From: Prevotella sp. Rep29
Lineage (GTDB): Bacteria; Bacteroidota; Bacteroidia; Bacteroidales; Bacteroidaceae
Assembly (NCBI RefSeq): GCF_019551475.1
Contig: NZ_CP047159.1
Span: forward strand, 2,356,001-2,420,000
Length of the DNA: 64,000 nucleotides
Direction of reading: 5' to 3'
In this document: in pieces, positions 26,016 to 37,617 of the stretch
How the letters are laid out: each line of letters begins with the position of its first letter
Position numbering within the stretch: position 1 is the first letter of the stretch
Made by a program: the position numbers and the translations under genes
The notes under the pieces: generated by a model
What the model was told of the DNA's origin: nothing
Databases searched by the model: none
Seen by the model: only the letters and a program-made list of their open reading frames with translations

Positions 26016-26483
26016 CTATTTTTTATGGAACTTGTTCCAAAAATGTTTGTTGTCAACAACAAAAAAGATATTTCCTGTGTTTATCGGATTGCCATTGCAA
26101 TGTAAAAAATCATTCAAATTGACGATAATGGTGTCGTTTTTTTTTACTTTTTTTGTAAAACAGACAACAACAACATCGTCATTCCTGATTTTTCCTCGTT
26201 CATTAATCAACGTTCCATTTAGATAAACCGTGTATTTTATATCATTGTTTTTATACTTGATAGATAGTTTTTTAGGACTAACGTCAAGAGAATTCGTAAT
26301 ACGATAAACCTGCTTAATCGTAAAACTCACACCACCGAGTGTATTACATTCAACGTCTATTTTTCCACAATCAAATTCAATTTCTTTTTTATATCTATTA
26401 TCTATCGAAACTAAAAAAATCGGAGGATCGCACGACATAAACGATAAAATAGCTACTGTTATAGAAATGTGTATTAATTTCAT
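26016..26483 (-). CDS. AT-rich small lipoprotein, unknown function
   Basis: A 155-residue protein with a lipoprotein signal (MKLIHISITVAILSFMSCDP). The mature part is rich in Ile, Lys and Asn and predicted to be mostly beta-strand (VSIDNRYKKEIEFDCGKIDV). No family recognised. Base composition is far more AT-rich than in dapF next door. It lies in the minus-strand island with a barstar-like gene, so an immunity lipoprotein against a toxin is a reasonable guess, but nothing in the sequence proves it. Confidence 0.65.
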   Translation of the reverse strand: MKLIHISITVAILSFMSCDPPIFLVSIDNRYKKEIEFDCGKIDVECNTLGGVSFTIKQVYRITNSLDVSPKKLSIKYKNNDIKYTVYLNGTLINERGKIRNDDVVVVCFTKKVKKNDTIIVNLNDFLHCNGNPINTGNIFFVVDNKHFWNKFHKK

Positions 26484-26538
26484 GTCTAAATTATTTTACG
26501 GATTAAACCAATAATGACCATACTTGTTATACCTTTTA

Positions 26539-26871
26539 TTATTGCTCATTATTATTTAATGGGAGCATCATAATAATAACAGGAGAATTTTTCCATCCTC
26601 GATAATGTTTTTTTATAGTTTTATATCCAGATTTTGCAAAAGTTACTGACATCCCAGGATATCCAAAAGGACCAGTTAAGATCATTCCATGAGAGATTAT
26701 AAATTTTCCTAGACTATCTGTATAAAGGCTATCATTCTTATTTTTAATTATTAAAGCATAGCTTATAGGTAATTGTGTTTTTGAGTCCATTACGACTCCT
26801 TCTATATGATTAAAGCCCTCACATGAAGAGATAAGCAAAAGAAACAATATTACATATATTATTTTTTTCAT
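26539..26871 (-). CDS. Small lipoprotein with carboxypeptidase-regulatory-like fold
   Basis: A 110-residue protein from the ATG at 26871, which gives a clear lipoprotein signal (MKKIIYVILFLLLISSC). The frame stays open upstream for 70 codons, but that part runs through a family B palindrome and is not protein-like. The mature part (IEGVVMDSKTQLPISYALII, DSLYTDSLGKFIIS, SVTFAKSGYKTI) matches a single CarboxypepD_reg-like/Ig-like beta-sandwich. Such domains are common in Bacteroidota surface proteins; here it stands alone. Its role in the island is unknown. Confidence 0.7.
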   Translation of the reverse strand: MKKIIYVILFLLLISSCEGFNHIEGVVMDSKTQLPISYALIIKNKNDSLYTDSLGKFIISHGMILTGPFGYPGMSVTFAKSGYKTIKKHYRGWKNSPVIIMMLPLNNNEQ

Positions 26872-26925
26872 AACGTTATTTTTTTTACGCATTATGGGAA
26901 CGTGTATTGAATTCTGTAGTTCTCC

Positions 26926-26955
26926 CCGTTCGGGCGGATATGTTATCCGCCCGTT
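26926..26955. repeat. Family B palindrome
   Basis: CCCGTTCGGGCGGATATGTT followed by ATCCGCCCG: GGGCGGAT and ATCCGCCC arms around ATGTT. It lies just upstream of the CarboxypepD-like lipoprotein gene. Confidence 0.8.
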
Positions 26956-27094
26956 TTGAATATAGGGAAACAACGTTCGCTGTCCGAAGGGGACAGCAAA
27001 TGTAAATCGCTGTCCGAAGGGGAAAGCAATTGTAATCCCCAAAAACTTTCCGCTTGTTTTGTCTATAAAGTCGCATTGCAAATGCTGATATTAA

Positions 27095-27169
27095 GCCCGT
27101 TCGGATAGCATATCCGAACGAACGGGGGGCGCATAGCAAGAGGGCGATATGGAGAAGAAGGCGGTTCAT
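27095..27169 (-). pseudogene. Signal-peptide fragment, copy 2, cut by a palindrome
   Basis: From the ATG at 27169 the frame encodes MNRLLLHIALLLCA, identical to the start of the gene at 28126, and then runs straight into a family B palindrome (27095-27127, CCGTTCGGATAGCATATCCG, then AACG). The 42 bases 27128-27169 are identical to 28085-28126. The downstream frame continues for 80 codons but has no protein character. Confidence 0.7.
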
Positions 27170-27215
27170 ATATTGTGGAAACTCCTTTGTCCATATTTTT
27201 TGTATTTTATGGGTA

Positions 27216-27716
27216 CTAATATGATTTTTTTTCTATTTTATTACCATTTTCATCTTTTAAATCTAATGACAGAAATAATTTGTATCTTTTTTCTTTCATC
27301 GATTTGTATGTTATATAATCCGTTCCATTAACTTCAAAAGAGAAATTCTGTTGTTTCTTTTCATAGGGGGGAATTGTGCCGTTTTTATATTTCAATTTTG
27401 CTTCATGTGAAAGCATCTGAAAAAAAGTGCCTAGAGTGTCTATGGTATTTTTATATTGCAAAGCCTCATGTTCTGTATACAATATTAAGTATGATTTTTC
27501 TGATGATAAATACAAAGGAATACTCTTTTCGTTTTGTATTTCTATTTCTATATTTATATAAGGTGACATATTGAAAAATATAACACTAGCATTTTTCACA
27601 TCAATAGATATTGAATCTCTTCTCGATTGTGGTATTACATCTTCATACCCATATATAATTCTCCCACTTTCACATGTAGTCAATACAGTTAAGAATAGAA
27701 ATAAAAAGTTCTTCAT
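27216..27716 (-). CDS. AT-rich lipoprotein, unknown function
   Basis: A 166-residue protein starting at the ATG at 27716, which gives a likely lipoprotein signal (MKNFLFLFLTVLTTC). The mature part contains a beta-sandwich-like stretch (NMSPYINIEIEIQNEKSIPL, YEKKQQNFSFEVNG). No family recognised. The longer frame from 27773 would add 19 residues and overlap the putative zincin gene; I prefer the lipoprotein start. It belongs to the AT-rich island. Confidence 0.65.
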   Translation of the reverse strand: MKNFLFLFLTVLTTCESGRIIYGYEDVIPQSRRDSISIDVKNASVIFFNMSPYINIEIEIQNEKSIPLYLSSEKSYLILYTEHEALQYKNTIDTLGTFFQMLSHEAKLKYKNGTIPPYEKKQQNFSFEVNGTDYITYKSMKEKRYKLFLSLDLKDENGNKIEKKSY

Positions 27717-27727
27717 GATACTAGTAT

Positions 27728-28126
27728 TTAATGAGTTAATTTCATATATAAATCTGCCCAATATTCTAAGCATTTTGGATTATTGTACGGATTGTTCCAA
27801 TAACCTGGACTTACCAGATATTCATATAACGTCCTTAAATAAAAGTTAAAGCATCCCATGATTTTTTGTTGATAGATGTGTGCACGTTCGTGAGCTAATG
27901 TTTTATAATAAAAGTCAACATCTTTATCGTTAGATGAATATAAATATTTTGTATTGACCATCATATTTCTTCCTAAAGTTATTCCTGGAACAAATAATCC
28001 AATCAACCCACCGCGTCTATAAACAGGATATGAACTTTTTATACCCATGGCAGCACTTATGCTGTCATTCCCATGCACCTGTAAGGCGCATAGCAAGAGG
28101 GCGATATGGAGAAGAAGGCGGTTCAT
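27728..28126 (-). CDS. Small secreted protein with HExxH zinc motif
   Basis: A 132-residue protein with a signal peptide (MNRLLLHIALLLCALQVHG). Residues 79-83 are HERAH in TLAHERAHIYQQ, a HExxH zinc-binding helix, and CLEYWADLY about 35 residues later could supply the third ligand (Glu). The layout resembles small zincin-like domains in toxin and immunity loci, but I cannot name the family. Its signal-peptide segment is the intact version of the two fragments at 25.9 and 27.1 kb. It follows the barstar-like gene by seven bases. Confidence 0.7.
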   Translation of the reverse strand: MNRLLLHIALLLCALQVHGNDSISAAMGIKSSYPVYRRGGLIGLFVPGITLGRNMMVNTKYLYSSNDKDVDFYYKTLAHERAHIYQQKIMGCFNFYLRTLYEYLVSPGYWNNPYNNPKCLEYWADLYMKLTH

Positions 28127-28133
28127 TTTTTAT

Positions 28134-28520
28134 TCACCTACTCAAAATTTGCTGAATTTTGTTTTTGTCTAATTCTGGAAAATATACTTTTAACTCTAAA
28201 GAATCAGGATATTGTTTCCAAAAATCACATACGTCAGATAACACAGAAATATAAATTTTAAAATCATCTTTTCCAAGACAAGACAAATCTTTATGAATGA
28301 TAAATATTTTTTTTTCTTCTAACCATTTATCCAAATGACATAAGGCATCATACAATGCATCCCAGTTAAAACCAAAATAAGAGGGGAAATTAAAGACTTG
28401 ATAATAAGAATATAAAAGTTCTTCTTTTGACTTTATATCCGTAACATCAACGAAAAAAAATTTGTTGATAGATATCTCTGGCAATTGTTGATAGAATAGA
28501 AAATGCTTTAATTTATTCAT
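28134..28520 (-). CDS. Barstar-family ribonuclease inhibitor
   Basis: A 128-residue cytoplasmic protein. FPSYFGFNWDALYDALCHLD is the hallmark of the barstar family (consensus FPxYFGxNWDALxDxLxD), preceded by VDVTDIKSKEELLYSYYQ. Barstar proteins bind and block barnase-type RNases, and family members serve as immunity proteins for secreted RNase toxins. No RNase toxin gene is visible nearby, so this would be an orphan inhibitor. It is the first gene of the AT-rich island operon, with a good promoter about 100 bases upstream. Confidence 0.88.
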   Translation of the reverse strand: MNKLKHFLFYQQLPEISINKFFFVDVTDIKSKEELLYSYYQVFNFPSYFGFNWDALYDALCHLDKWLEEKKIFIIHKDLSCLGKDDFKIYISVLSDVCDFWKQYPDSLELKVYFPELDKNKIQQILSR

Positions 28521-28619
28521 AATATTTTATGGTTTGAATCGAATAGCAGAAGTGTAAGAAACAGGATTTTCATAAAAAATAATTCATTAGCATGTCATCA
28601 AGAATAATTAATGATTTTG

Positions 28620-28651
28620 CAAATATAATAAAAAAGAGTGGGAAAAGCAAA
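28620..28651 (-). promoter_or_regulatory. Promoter of the AT-rich island
   Basis: On the minus strand: TTTG (28648-28651), 20 bases, TATATTTG (28620-28627). Transcription would start near 28614, about 95 bases before the barstar-like gene. Confidence 0.7.
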
Positions 28652-28724
28652 TGTCAAGAAGGAAAATTACGGGAGACCTTGTTCGCGTGCCTCGCGTGGA
28701 GTAGTGCTATGCTTTCCTTGTTGC

Positions 28725-28754
28725 GGGCATGGCAGCGTGCACGCTGCCATGCCC
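28725..28754. repeat. Perfect 30-bp palindrome
   Basis: GGGCATGGCAGCGTG followed at once by its exact complement, without any loop base. It lies seven bases past the beta-galactosidase stop codon. No T-run follows. Confidence 0.9.
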
Positions 28755-28761
28755 AATCCGT

Positions 28762-31902
<3,141 letters not shown>

Positions 31903-32037
31903 TTATCCATTTTTCATTTATCATTTATCATTTAGCGCAGCGCTATTAACCGCGGATTCGGTTGTCCTGCAAAGATACAAAAAAATCGACATTCCAACCC
32001 ATTCGCACCCAACTTTTTCAGACATAAAAGACGACCC

Positions 32038-32250
32038 GCATATTTATACATAACCATGCATAAAAATACAGCGGGAACTTTCGTTTTCCAAAAGGGGAAC
32101 TTTTAGCTTGCAAAAGTGGCACTTTTGCGTCCTAAAAGTGCCACTTTCAGGAGCCAAAAGTGGCACTTTTGGAAAGCCACTCCTAACATATTGAGATTCA
32201 ATAGTTTACAAACGTGCCCACAAAACCTTCATTGATGTATAAATATGCAA
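32038..32250 (+). repeat. 215-bp palindrome-array element, copy 3 (divergent, family A)
   Basis: Same plan as copies 1, 2 and 4: GCATAAAAATAC flank on the left, units at 32090, 32112, 32134 and 32156, TTTCC and GGAAA edges, and GTATAAATATGCAA on the right. Here units 2-4 have the core AAAAGTGGCACTTTT or AAAAGTGCCACTTT instead of AAAAGTTCAACTTTT: both arms have changed and still pair. Unit 1 (AAAAGGGGAACTTTT) has only one arm changed. Confidence 0.9.
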
Positions 32251-32367
32251 CCTTCGATTTTTAGTGACGCTCAAGTTTTTCGCATTTAGAAAAACTCAGA
32301 TAAATTTGGTTTTCGCGCGCTTAATCACTTTCCTCTATCAACTTGAACAAGTTTTTATCTCAACTGG

Positions 32368-32398
32368 TTTATAATCTCGGAAAAATTATTTAACTTTG
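32368..32398 (+). promoter_or_regulatory. Promoter of the antiporter operon
   Basis: TTTA (32368-32371), 19 bases, TAACTTTG (32391-32398); ATG at 32419. One mismatch in the -33 box. Confidence 0.65.
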
Positions 32399-32418
32399 CA
32401 CACAATATAAGAAAAGTT

Positions 32419-34551
32419 ATGTTCCACATCTCCCAATACTTTCCCATCACCGACCCGACGCTGATTTTCTTCGTCGTGCTCTGCATCATCCTGTTCGCAC
32501 CCATCATCATGGGAAAACTGCGAATACCGCACATCATCGGCATGGTGCTCGCAGGTGTCGTACTGGGAAAATACGGATTCAACATTCTTGAACGGGACGA
32601 CTCGTTCGAACTCTTCGGAAAGGTGGGGCTTTACTACATCATGTTCCTCGCCGGTCTTGAGATGGACCTCGAGAGCATGAAGAAGAGGAAGGGGAAAATC
32701 ATCTCATTTGGACTGCTGACGTTTGCCATCCCCTTCATACTCACCTACTTCGCCAGCCAGAAACTGTTAGGCTATCAGCCCATTGCTGCCGCGCTGCTCA
32801 GTTGCATCATGGCAGCCAACACACTTATCGCCTACCCCATCGTCGGGAGATATGGCTTGCAAAGGAATAGGAGCGTCATGCTCAGCGTAGGCTCGTCAAT
32901 GCTCTCGCTCTTCCTCGCACTAGTGGTGCTCGCCGCTACCGTGGGGACGTTCAAGACCGACAACAGCGCCCTCTTCTGGCTCATCTTCATCGTGAAAGTC
33001 ACGGCATTCTTCGCAGGACTCATCTTCTTCATCCCGCGCCTGACAAGGGCCTTCCTCAGAAAATACAGCGACGCCGTCATGCAGTTCATCTTCGTCATGG
33101 CAATCCTGTTTATGAGTGCGGCACTCGCCGAAGCCATCGGGCTTGAAGGGATTCTCGGAGCATTCATGTCGGGACTGATTCTCAACCGATACATCCCACA
33201 CGTATCATCGCTCATGAACAGGATTGAGTTTATCGGAAACGCACTCTTCATCCCCTATTTCCTCATCGGTGTGGGAATGCTCGTCAACGTCAGAATCCTG
33301 TTCCAGGGAGGGAATATCATCTGGATTGTGCTTGCCATCGTCTTCTTCGGCACCTTCGGAAAGGCACTTGCTGCCTATCTTGCCAGCATCACTTTCCGAT
33401 ACCCGCTCTCGTCGGGACACATGATGTTCGGACTGACGTCGGCACATGCGGCAGGAGCCATCGCCATGGTGATGATTGGAATGCGGATAGAAACTGCGCC
33501 CGGAGAGTTTCTCGTCAACGATGAGATGCTCAACGGAGTCATCATCATGATTCTATTCACCTGCATCATCAGCACCCTCATCACCGAACGGGCTGCCAAG
33601 CAAATCGTCCTCCACGACAATGCCATGCCCACCGACGAGAAAGGCAACGACGACGAACTCATCCTGCTGCCCGTGAAATACAAGGAGATTGCCGATGGAC
33701 TGGTCAACCTCGCCATCATGACACGAAACCGCAAACTCAACCGCGGACTCGTAGCAGTCAATGTGGTCTATGACGACGAGAACAGACGAAGCAACCAGGA
33801 AAAGGGGAAACGGCTGCTGGAAAGTCTGCAACAAACCGCCAGCGCTGCTGATGTCAGGATGCAGACTCAAGTGCGCGTAGCAGCCAACATCGCCAACGGC
33901 ATCAAGCACACCTTCAAGGAATACAATGCCTCTGAAATCATCATGGGCATGCACATTCACAAGGAAATATCACCGAAATTCTGGGGAGAATTCGCACAAA
34001 GCCTATACAACGGACTGAGAAGGCAAATCATGTTCGTCAGACTGAAACAACCGCTTAACACGCTTCGGAGAATACAAGTCGCCGTACCGTCGAGAGCCGA
34101 ATTTGAAGCCGGATTCTACAGGTGGGTGGAACGACTGTCACGCATCGCCGGCAACCTGGATTGCAGAATACAATTCCACGGGCGGCAGGAGACGCTCACA
34201 CTCATACAGGAATACATACAAAACAGACACCCGAGCGTCAGGGCTGAATACACCCGCATGGAACACTGGAACGAACTGCCGCGTCTCGCCGCAAACATCC
34301 ATGAAGACCACATGCTCGTCGTCGTAACCGCACGAAAGGGAACCGTCTCATACAAGAGCGCACTCGAACGGCTGCCCGACGAGATAGAACACCACTTCTC
34401 GGGAAAGACCATCATCATCCTCTTCCCCGACCAATACGGCGAACAGATGGATGAAATGACCTTCGCCACACCGCAACACCAGGAAGAGACAAGTGCATAC
34501 CAAGCTATTATCGAATGGCTGAAGAAAAAGAAGAATAAACTAATCAGCTGA
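32419..34551 (+). CDS. Kef-type cation:proton antiporter with USP-like C-terminus
   Basis: A 710-residue CPA2-family antiporter. About twelve membrane segments fill residues 10-390 (PIIMGKLRIPHIIGMVLAGV, FLAGLEMDL, the HAAGAIAMVMIGM end). The cytoplasmic remainder holds two universal-stress-protein-like domains (about 415-560 and 565-705). It should exchange Na+ or K+ for H+ and contribute to pH or ion balance. It is first in a close-packed series: lolD starts seven bases after it. Confidence 0.88.
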   Translation: MFHISQYFPITDPTLIFFVVLCIILFAPIIMGKLRIPHIIGMVLAGVVLGKYGFNILERDDSFELFGKVGLYYIMFLAGLEMDLESMKKRKGKIISFGLLTFAIPFILTYFASQKLLGYQPIAAALLSCIMAANTLIAYPIVGRYGLQRNRSVMLSVGSSMLSLFLALVVLAATVGTFKTDNSALFWLIFIVKVTAFFAGLIFFIPRLTRAFLRKYSDAVMQFIFVMAILFMSAALAEAIGLEGILGAFMSGLILNRYIPHVSSLMNRIEFIGNALFIPYFLIGVGMLVNVRILFQGGNIIWIVLAIVFFGTFGKALAAYLASITFRYPLSSGHMMFGLTSAHAAGAIAMVMIGMRIETAPGEFLVNDEMLNGVIIMILFTCIISTLITERAAKQIVLHDNAMPTDEKGNDDELILLPVKYKEIADGLVNLAIMTRNRKLNRGLVAVNVVYDDENRRSNQEKGKRLLESLQQTASAADVRMQTQVRVAANIANGIKHTFKEYNASEIIMGMHIHKEISPKFWGEFAQSLYNGLRRQIMFVRLKQPLNTLRRIQVAVPSRAEFEAGFYRWVERLSRIAGNLDCRIQFHGRQETLTLIQEYIQNRHPSVRAEYTRMEHWNELPRLAANIHEDHMLVVVTARKGTVSYKSALERLPDEIEHHFSGKTIIILFPDQYGEQMDEMTFATPQHQEETSAYQAIIEWLKKKKNKLIS

Positions 34552-34557
34552 CAGACC

Positions 34558-35238
34558 ATGATTGATATCGAAAACATTACCAAGAAATTCGGCTCACTCC
34601 AAGTGCTTAAAGGCATCGACCTGCACATCGGGAAAGGAGAAATCGTCAGTATCGTCGGACCAAGCGGAGCCGGGAAAACCACCCTGCTGCAAATTATCGG
34701 AACACTCGACAAGCCTGACACGGGAAAGGTGGTCATCAACGGAATACAGACAAACACCCTGCCGAATGACAAACTCTCCGACTTCAGAAACCAACAAATA
34801 GGATTTGTCTTCCAATTCCATCAGTTACTGCCTGAATTTACAGCTCTCGAGAACGTGATGATACCTGCACTCATCGCCAAAAAGTCGGAAAAAGAAGCAC
34901 GCAGACGGGCAGAGGAACTGCTCACCTTCATGCAGCTCCACGACAGAATCCGCCATAAACCCAACGAGCTGTCCGGAGGAGAAAAACAACGAATCGCCGT
35001 GGCACGTGCGCTGATGAACAACCCCGCCGTCATTCTTGCCGACGAACCGTCGGGAAGCCTTGACTCGCAAAACAAGACCGAGCTGCACCAACTCTTCTTC
35101 AGCCTGCGCGAACAGTTCGGACAGACTTTCGTCATCGTCACACACGATGAAAGCCTCGCAAACATCACCGACCGCACCATCAAAATGAAAGACGGACTGC
35201 TCGTCAACGATACAGAGGAATCCAACAGCAATCTTTGA
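34558..35238 (+). CDS. lolD: ABC transporter ATPase, LolD-like
   Basis: A 226-residue ATPase. Walker [10 protein letters not shown] (39-47), signature [15 protein letters not shown], Walker [12 protein letters not shown], and the H-loop in IVTHDE. The close similarity to LolD/MacB-type ATPases ([30 protein letters not shown]) suggests lipoprotein release from the inner membrane with LolC/E-type permeases, which are not in this window. It lies in the antiporter-lolD-cvfB-tcdA series. Confidence 0.85.
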   Translation: MIDIENITKKFGSLQVLKGIDLHIGKGEIVSIVGPSGAGKTTLLQIIGTLDKPDTGKVVINGIQTNTLPNDKLSDFRNQQIGFVFQFHQLLPEFTALENVMIPALIAKKSEKEARRRAEELLTFMQLHDRIRHKPNELSGGEKQRIAVARALMNNPAVILADEPSGSLDSQNKTELHQLFFSLREQFGQTFVIVTHDESLANITDRTIKMKDGLLVNDTEESNSNL

Positions 35239-35257
35239 ACAGCAACTTTTTCAGAAC

Positions 35258-36100
35258 ATGCCAATCAAACTGGGAGATTACAACACACTGAAAATCGTCA
35301 AGCGGGTAGATTTCGGACTCTACCTCGACGGAGATGAGGCAGGAGAGATTCTGTTGCCCCAACGCTACGTCCCCCAAAATGCAAAAATCGACGATGAAAT
35401 CGAGGTTTTTCTCTATCTCGACCAAGAGGAAAGACTGATTGCCACCACCGAAAAACCATTGGCGAAAGTGGGCGATTTTGCCTTTCTCGAGGTGGCATGG
35501 ACCAACCAATACGGCGCCTTCCTCAACTGGGGACTCATGAAAGACCTTTTCTGTCCGTTCCGGGAACAGAAAAAGAACATGGAGCGAGGACGGAAATATA
35601 TCGTACACGTACACATCGACGAAGAGACCTACCGCATCGTGGCATCGGCAAAAATAGAGCGATACCTCAATAACGACCAACCGCCATACTACAATGGCGA
35701 CGAGGTAGAGCTCCTGGTATGGCAACAGACGGAACTGGGATTCAAGGTCATCATCGACAATGCGTTCGAAGGACTGGTATATGCCGACCAGATATTCCAG
35801 CCCATACGGACGGGCGACCGACTGAAAGGCTATATATATAATGTACGGGGAGACGGGAAAATTGACGTCACACTCCAACCGACAGGACACCAACATACGC
35901 TCGACTTCGCGGAAACGCTTCTCGAATACCTGCACACACACGGCGGGCAGTGCGAACTGGGCGACAAGAGCGACGCAGAAGCCATCAAGCAACGTTTCCA
36001 AGTCAGCAAGAAAGTTTACAAGCGCGCCATTGGCGACCTGTATAAACGACGGCTCATCACGATTGAAGACGAAGGCATCAAACTGACAGCATCCACCTAA
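35258..36100 (+). CDS. cvfB: S1-domain RNA-binding protein, CvfB family
   Basis: A 280-residue protein with S1-type OB domains (LKIVKRVDFGLYLDGDEAGE at the start; GFKVIIDNAFEGLVYADQIF in the second half) and a C-terminal winged helix (VSKKVYKRAIGDLYKRRLIT). This is the CvfB/YitL layout, described as virulence regulator B in Staphylococcus and conserved across Bacteroidota. It probably binds RNA and alters gene expression after transcription. Starts 19 bases after lolD. Confidence 0.85.
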   Translation: MPIKLGDYNTLKIVKRVDFGLYLDGDEAGEILLPQRYVPQNAKIDDEIEVFLYLDQEERLIATTEKPLAKVGDFAFLEVAWTNQYGAFLNWGLMKDLFCPFREQKKNMERGRKYIVHVHIDEETYRIVASAKIERYLNNDQPPYYNGDEVELLVWQQTELGFKVIIDNAFEGLVYADQIFQPIRTGDRLKGYIYNVRGDGKIDVTLQPTGHQHTLDFAETLLEYLHTHGGQCELGDKSDAEAIKQRFQVSKKVYKRAIGDLYKRRLITIEDEGIKLTAST

Positions 36101-36114
36101 AAAGCACCCGACGA

Positions 36115-36876
36115 ATGACCGAAGACATGCTTTCAAGAACACGACTCCTGCTCGGCGAACCCGCCATTGAGACGCTGAAACGCTCCCATGTGGCTGTATT
36201 CGGCGTGGGAGGAGTGGGCGGATATGCCACCGAGGCACTGGCACGGAGCGGGATAGGCGAATTGACCATCGTCGATAACGACCGTGTGTGCGTCAGCAAC
36301 TTGAACCGACAGATTTACGCTTTGCAATCAACCATCGGACAATATAAGGTGGATGTGGCTGAACAGCGCATACATGACATCAACCCCGAATGCGTCGTTC
36401 ACAAATATCAGATGTTCTACATGCCCGACAATGCCGACCAAATCGACTTGACTCCATTCGATTATGTGGTCGATTGCATCGACACCGTCACGGCGAAAAT
36501 CGAACTCATCCGTCGCTGCCACGCACTCGACATCCCGCTCATTTGTTCGATGGGGGCAGCAAACAAAATGGACCCGACGGCTTTCCGCGTGACCGACATC
36601 ACCAAAACGGCTATGGACCCCCTCGCCAAGATTATCCGCAAGAAACTCCGCCGCGAGGGAATACTACACATGAAGGTTGTTTGCAGCGAAGAGAAACCCA
36701 TAAAACCTGCTGATGTGGAAGGAAATATTGGTGAAACACAAGATAAGGCGAAGGATAACACCCATAAGCAAGTGCCTGCAAGCAATGCCTTTGTGCCAGC
36801 TGCAGCAGGTCTCGTAATAGCCTCAGAAGTTGTTAAAGACCTTATAATGCAGTATACAACAACACGAGAAAAATGA
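36115..36876 (+). CDS. tcdA: tRNA threonylcarbamoyladenosine dehydratase
   Basis: A 253-residue E1-like (ThiF-type) enzyme. The nucleotide-binding loop GVGGVGGYATEALARSGIG (30-48) is followed by the DNDRVCVSNLNRQ adenylation motif; ICSMGAANKMDPT completes the TcdA/YgdL pattern. It cyclises t6A37 of tRNAs to ct6A with ATP. It starts 14 bases after cvfB and ends 13 bases before the Crp/Fnr gene. Confidence 0.9.
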   Translation: MTEDMLSRTRLLLGEPAIETLKRSHVAVFGVGGVGGYATEALARSGIGELTIVDNDRVCVSNLNRQIYALQSTIGQYKVDVAEQRIHDINPECVVHKYQMFYMPDNADQIDLTPFDYVVDCIDTVTAKIELIRRCHALDIPLICSMGAANKMDPTAFRVTDITKTAMDPLAKIIRKKLRREGILHMKVVCSEEKPIKPADVEGNIGETQDKAKDNTHKQVPASNAFVPAAAGLVIASEVVKDLIMQYTTTREK

Positions 36877-36889
36877 CAATTGAAGAACA

Positions 36890-37513
36890 ATGGAACAACT
36901 AATAGACCAAATCTGCAAAGCACCTATATTTGAGGGATGCTGCAAGCAAACTTTAGCCAACTTGCTTTCAGCCACTCCTCATCGCATTCGCCATAAAGAC
37001 AAAGAAGATATTATTGCGTATATGGGCGATAAGTGTGATGACATCATGATGCTTGTAGATGGTACTATATATACTACAATGACTAATCAAGACGGTAAAG
37101 AAATTGTAGTAGAAACACTCACAGGTCCAACTCTATTTGCACCAGCCTTCGTTTATGCCAAGCAAGGCAACCTGCCTGTAAACATTATAGCAAAAGAACA
37201 TTGCACATTATTATATATAAGCAGAAACTCTTTTGCTGATTTGCTACATAAAGACAAACTGCTTATGATGAATTTCATCGCAATCATATCCGACCGCTGC
37301 CAGCGCCTCAGCCGCAGGGTCAACGACTTTGCGCTGCAATCTCTGAAAGTACGTGTTGTTGAATACTTGAAGATTCACAGAAGAATTGAAAACGTAGGAT
37401 GGCTTTCACGCATACTCGGCGTTGCCCGTCCTTCGCTTTCAAGGATTCTGTCAGAACTTAAAGCTGAAGGCATAATTGAAAGGACGCTCGACGGAATAGA
37501 ACTTAAAAGGTAA
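36890..37513 (+). CDS. Crp/Fnr-family regulator, candidate HcpR
   Basis: A 207-residue protein: cyclic-nucleotide-type sensor domain (15-135) and a C-terminal helix-turn-helix (GWLSRILGVARPSLSRILSE). There is no N-terminal Fe-S Cys cluster. It lies next to hcp, and the hcp and cupin promoters carry matching dyads at the position used by Crp/Fnr activators, so this is the most likely HcpR-type nitrosative-stress regulator. It is notably more AT-rich than tcdA before it, as are hcp and the cupin, which suggests the group moved together. Confidence 0.8.
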   Translation: MEQLIDQICKAPIFEGCCKQTLANLLSATPHRIRHKDKEDIIAYMGDKCDDIMMLVDGTIYTTMTNQDGKEIVVETLTGPTLFAPAFVYAKQGNLPVNIIAKEHCTLLYISRNSFADLLHKDKLLMMNFIAIISDRCQRLSRRVNDFALQSLKVRVVEYLKIHRRIENVGWLSRILGVARPSLSRILSELKAEGIIERTLDGIELKR

Positions 37514-37533
37514 GATTACTACTAAAAACAAAA

Positions 37534-37569
37534 ACTCGCCGACAGTAATCAGACTTACCATCAGCGAGT
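37534..37569. terminator. Convergent hairpin between the Crp/Fnr gene and hcp
   Basis: ACTCGC (37534-37539) and GCGAGT (37564-37569) with partial inner pairing; A-rich before it on the plus strand. Weak, but well placed between two convergent genes. Confidence 0.4.
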
Positions 37570-37617
37570 AAAGGAAATAATTGCATTTTGTTTTTACTAT
37601 TATAAAAAGGGATGAAT

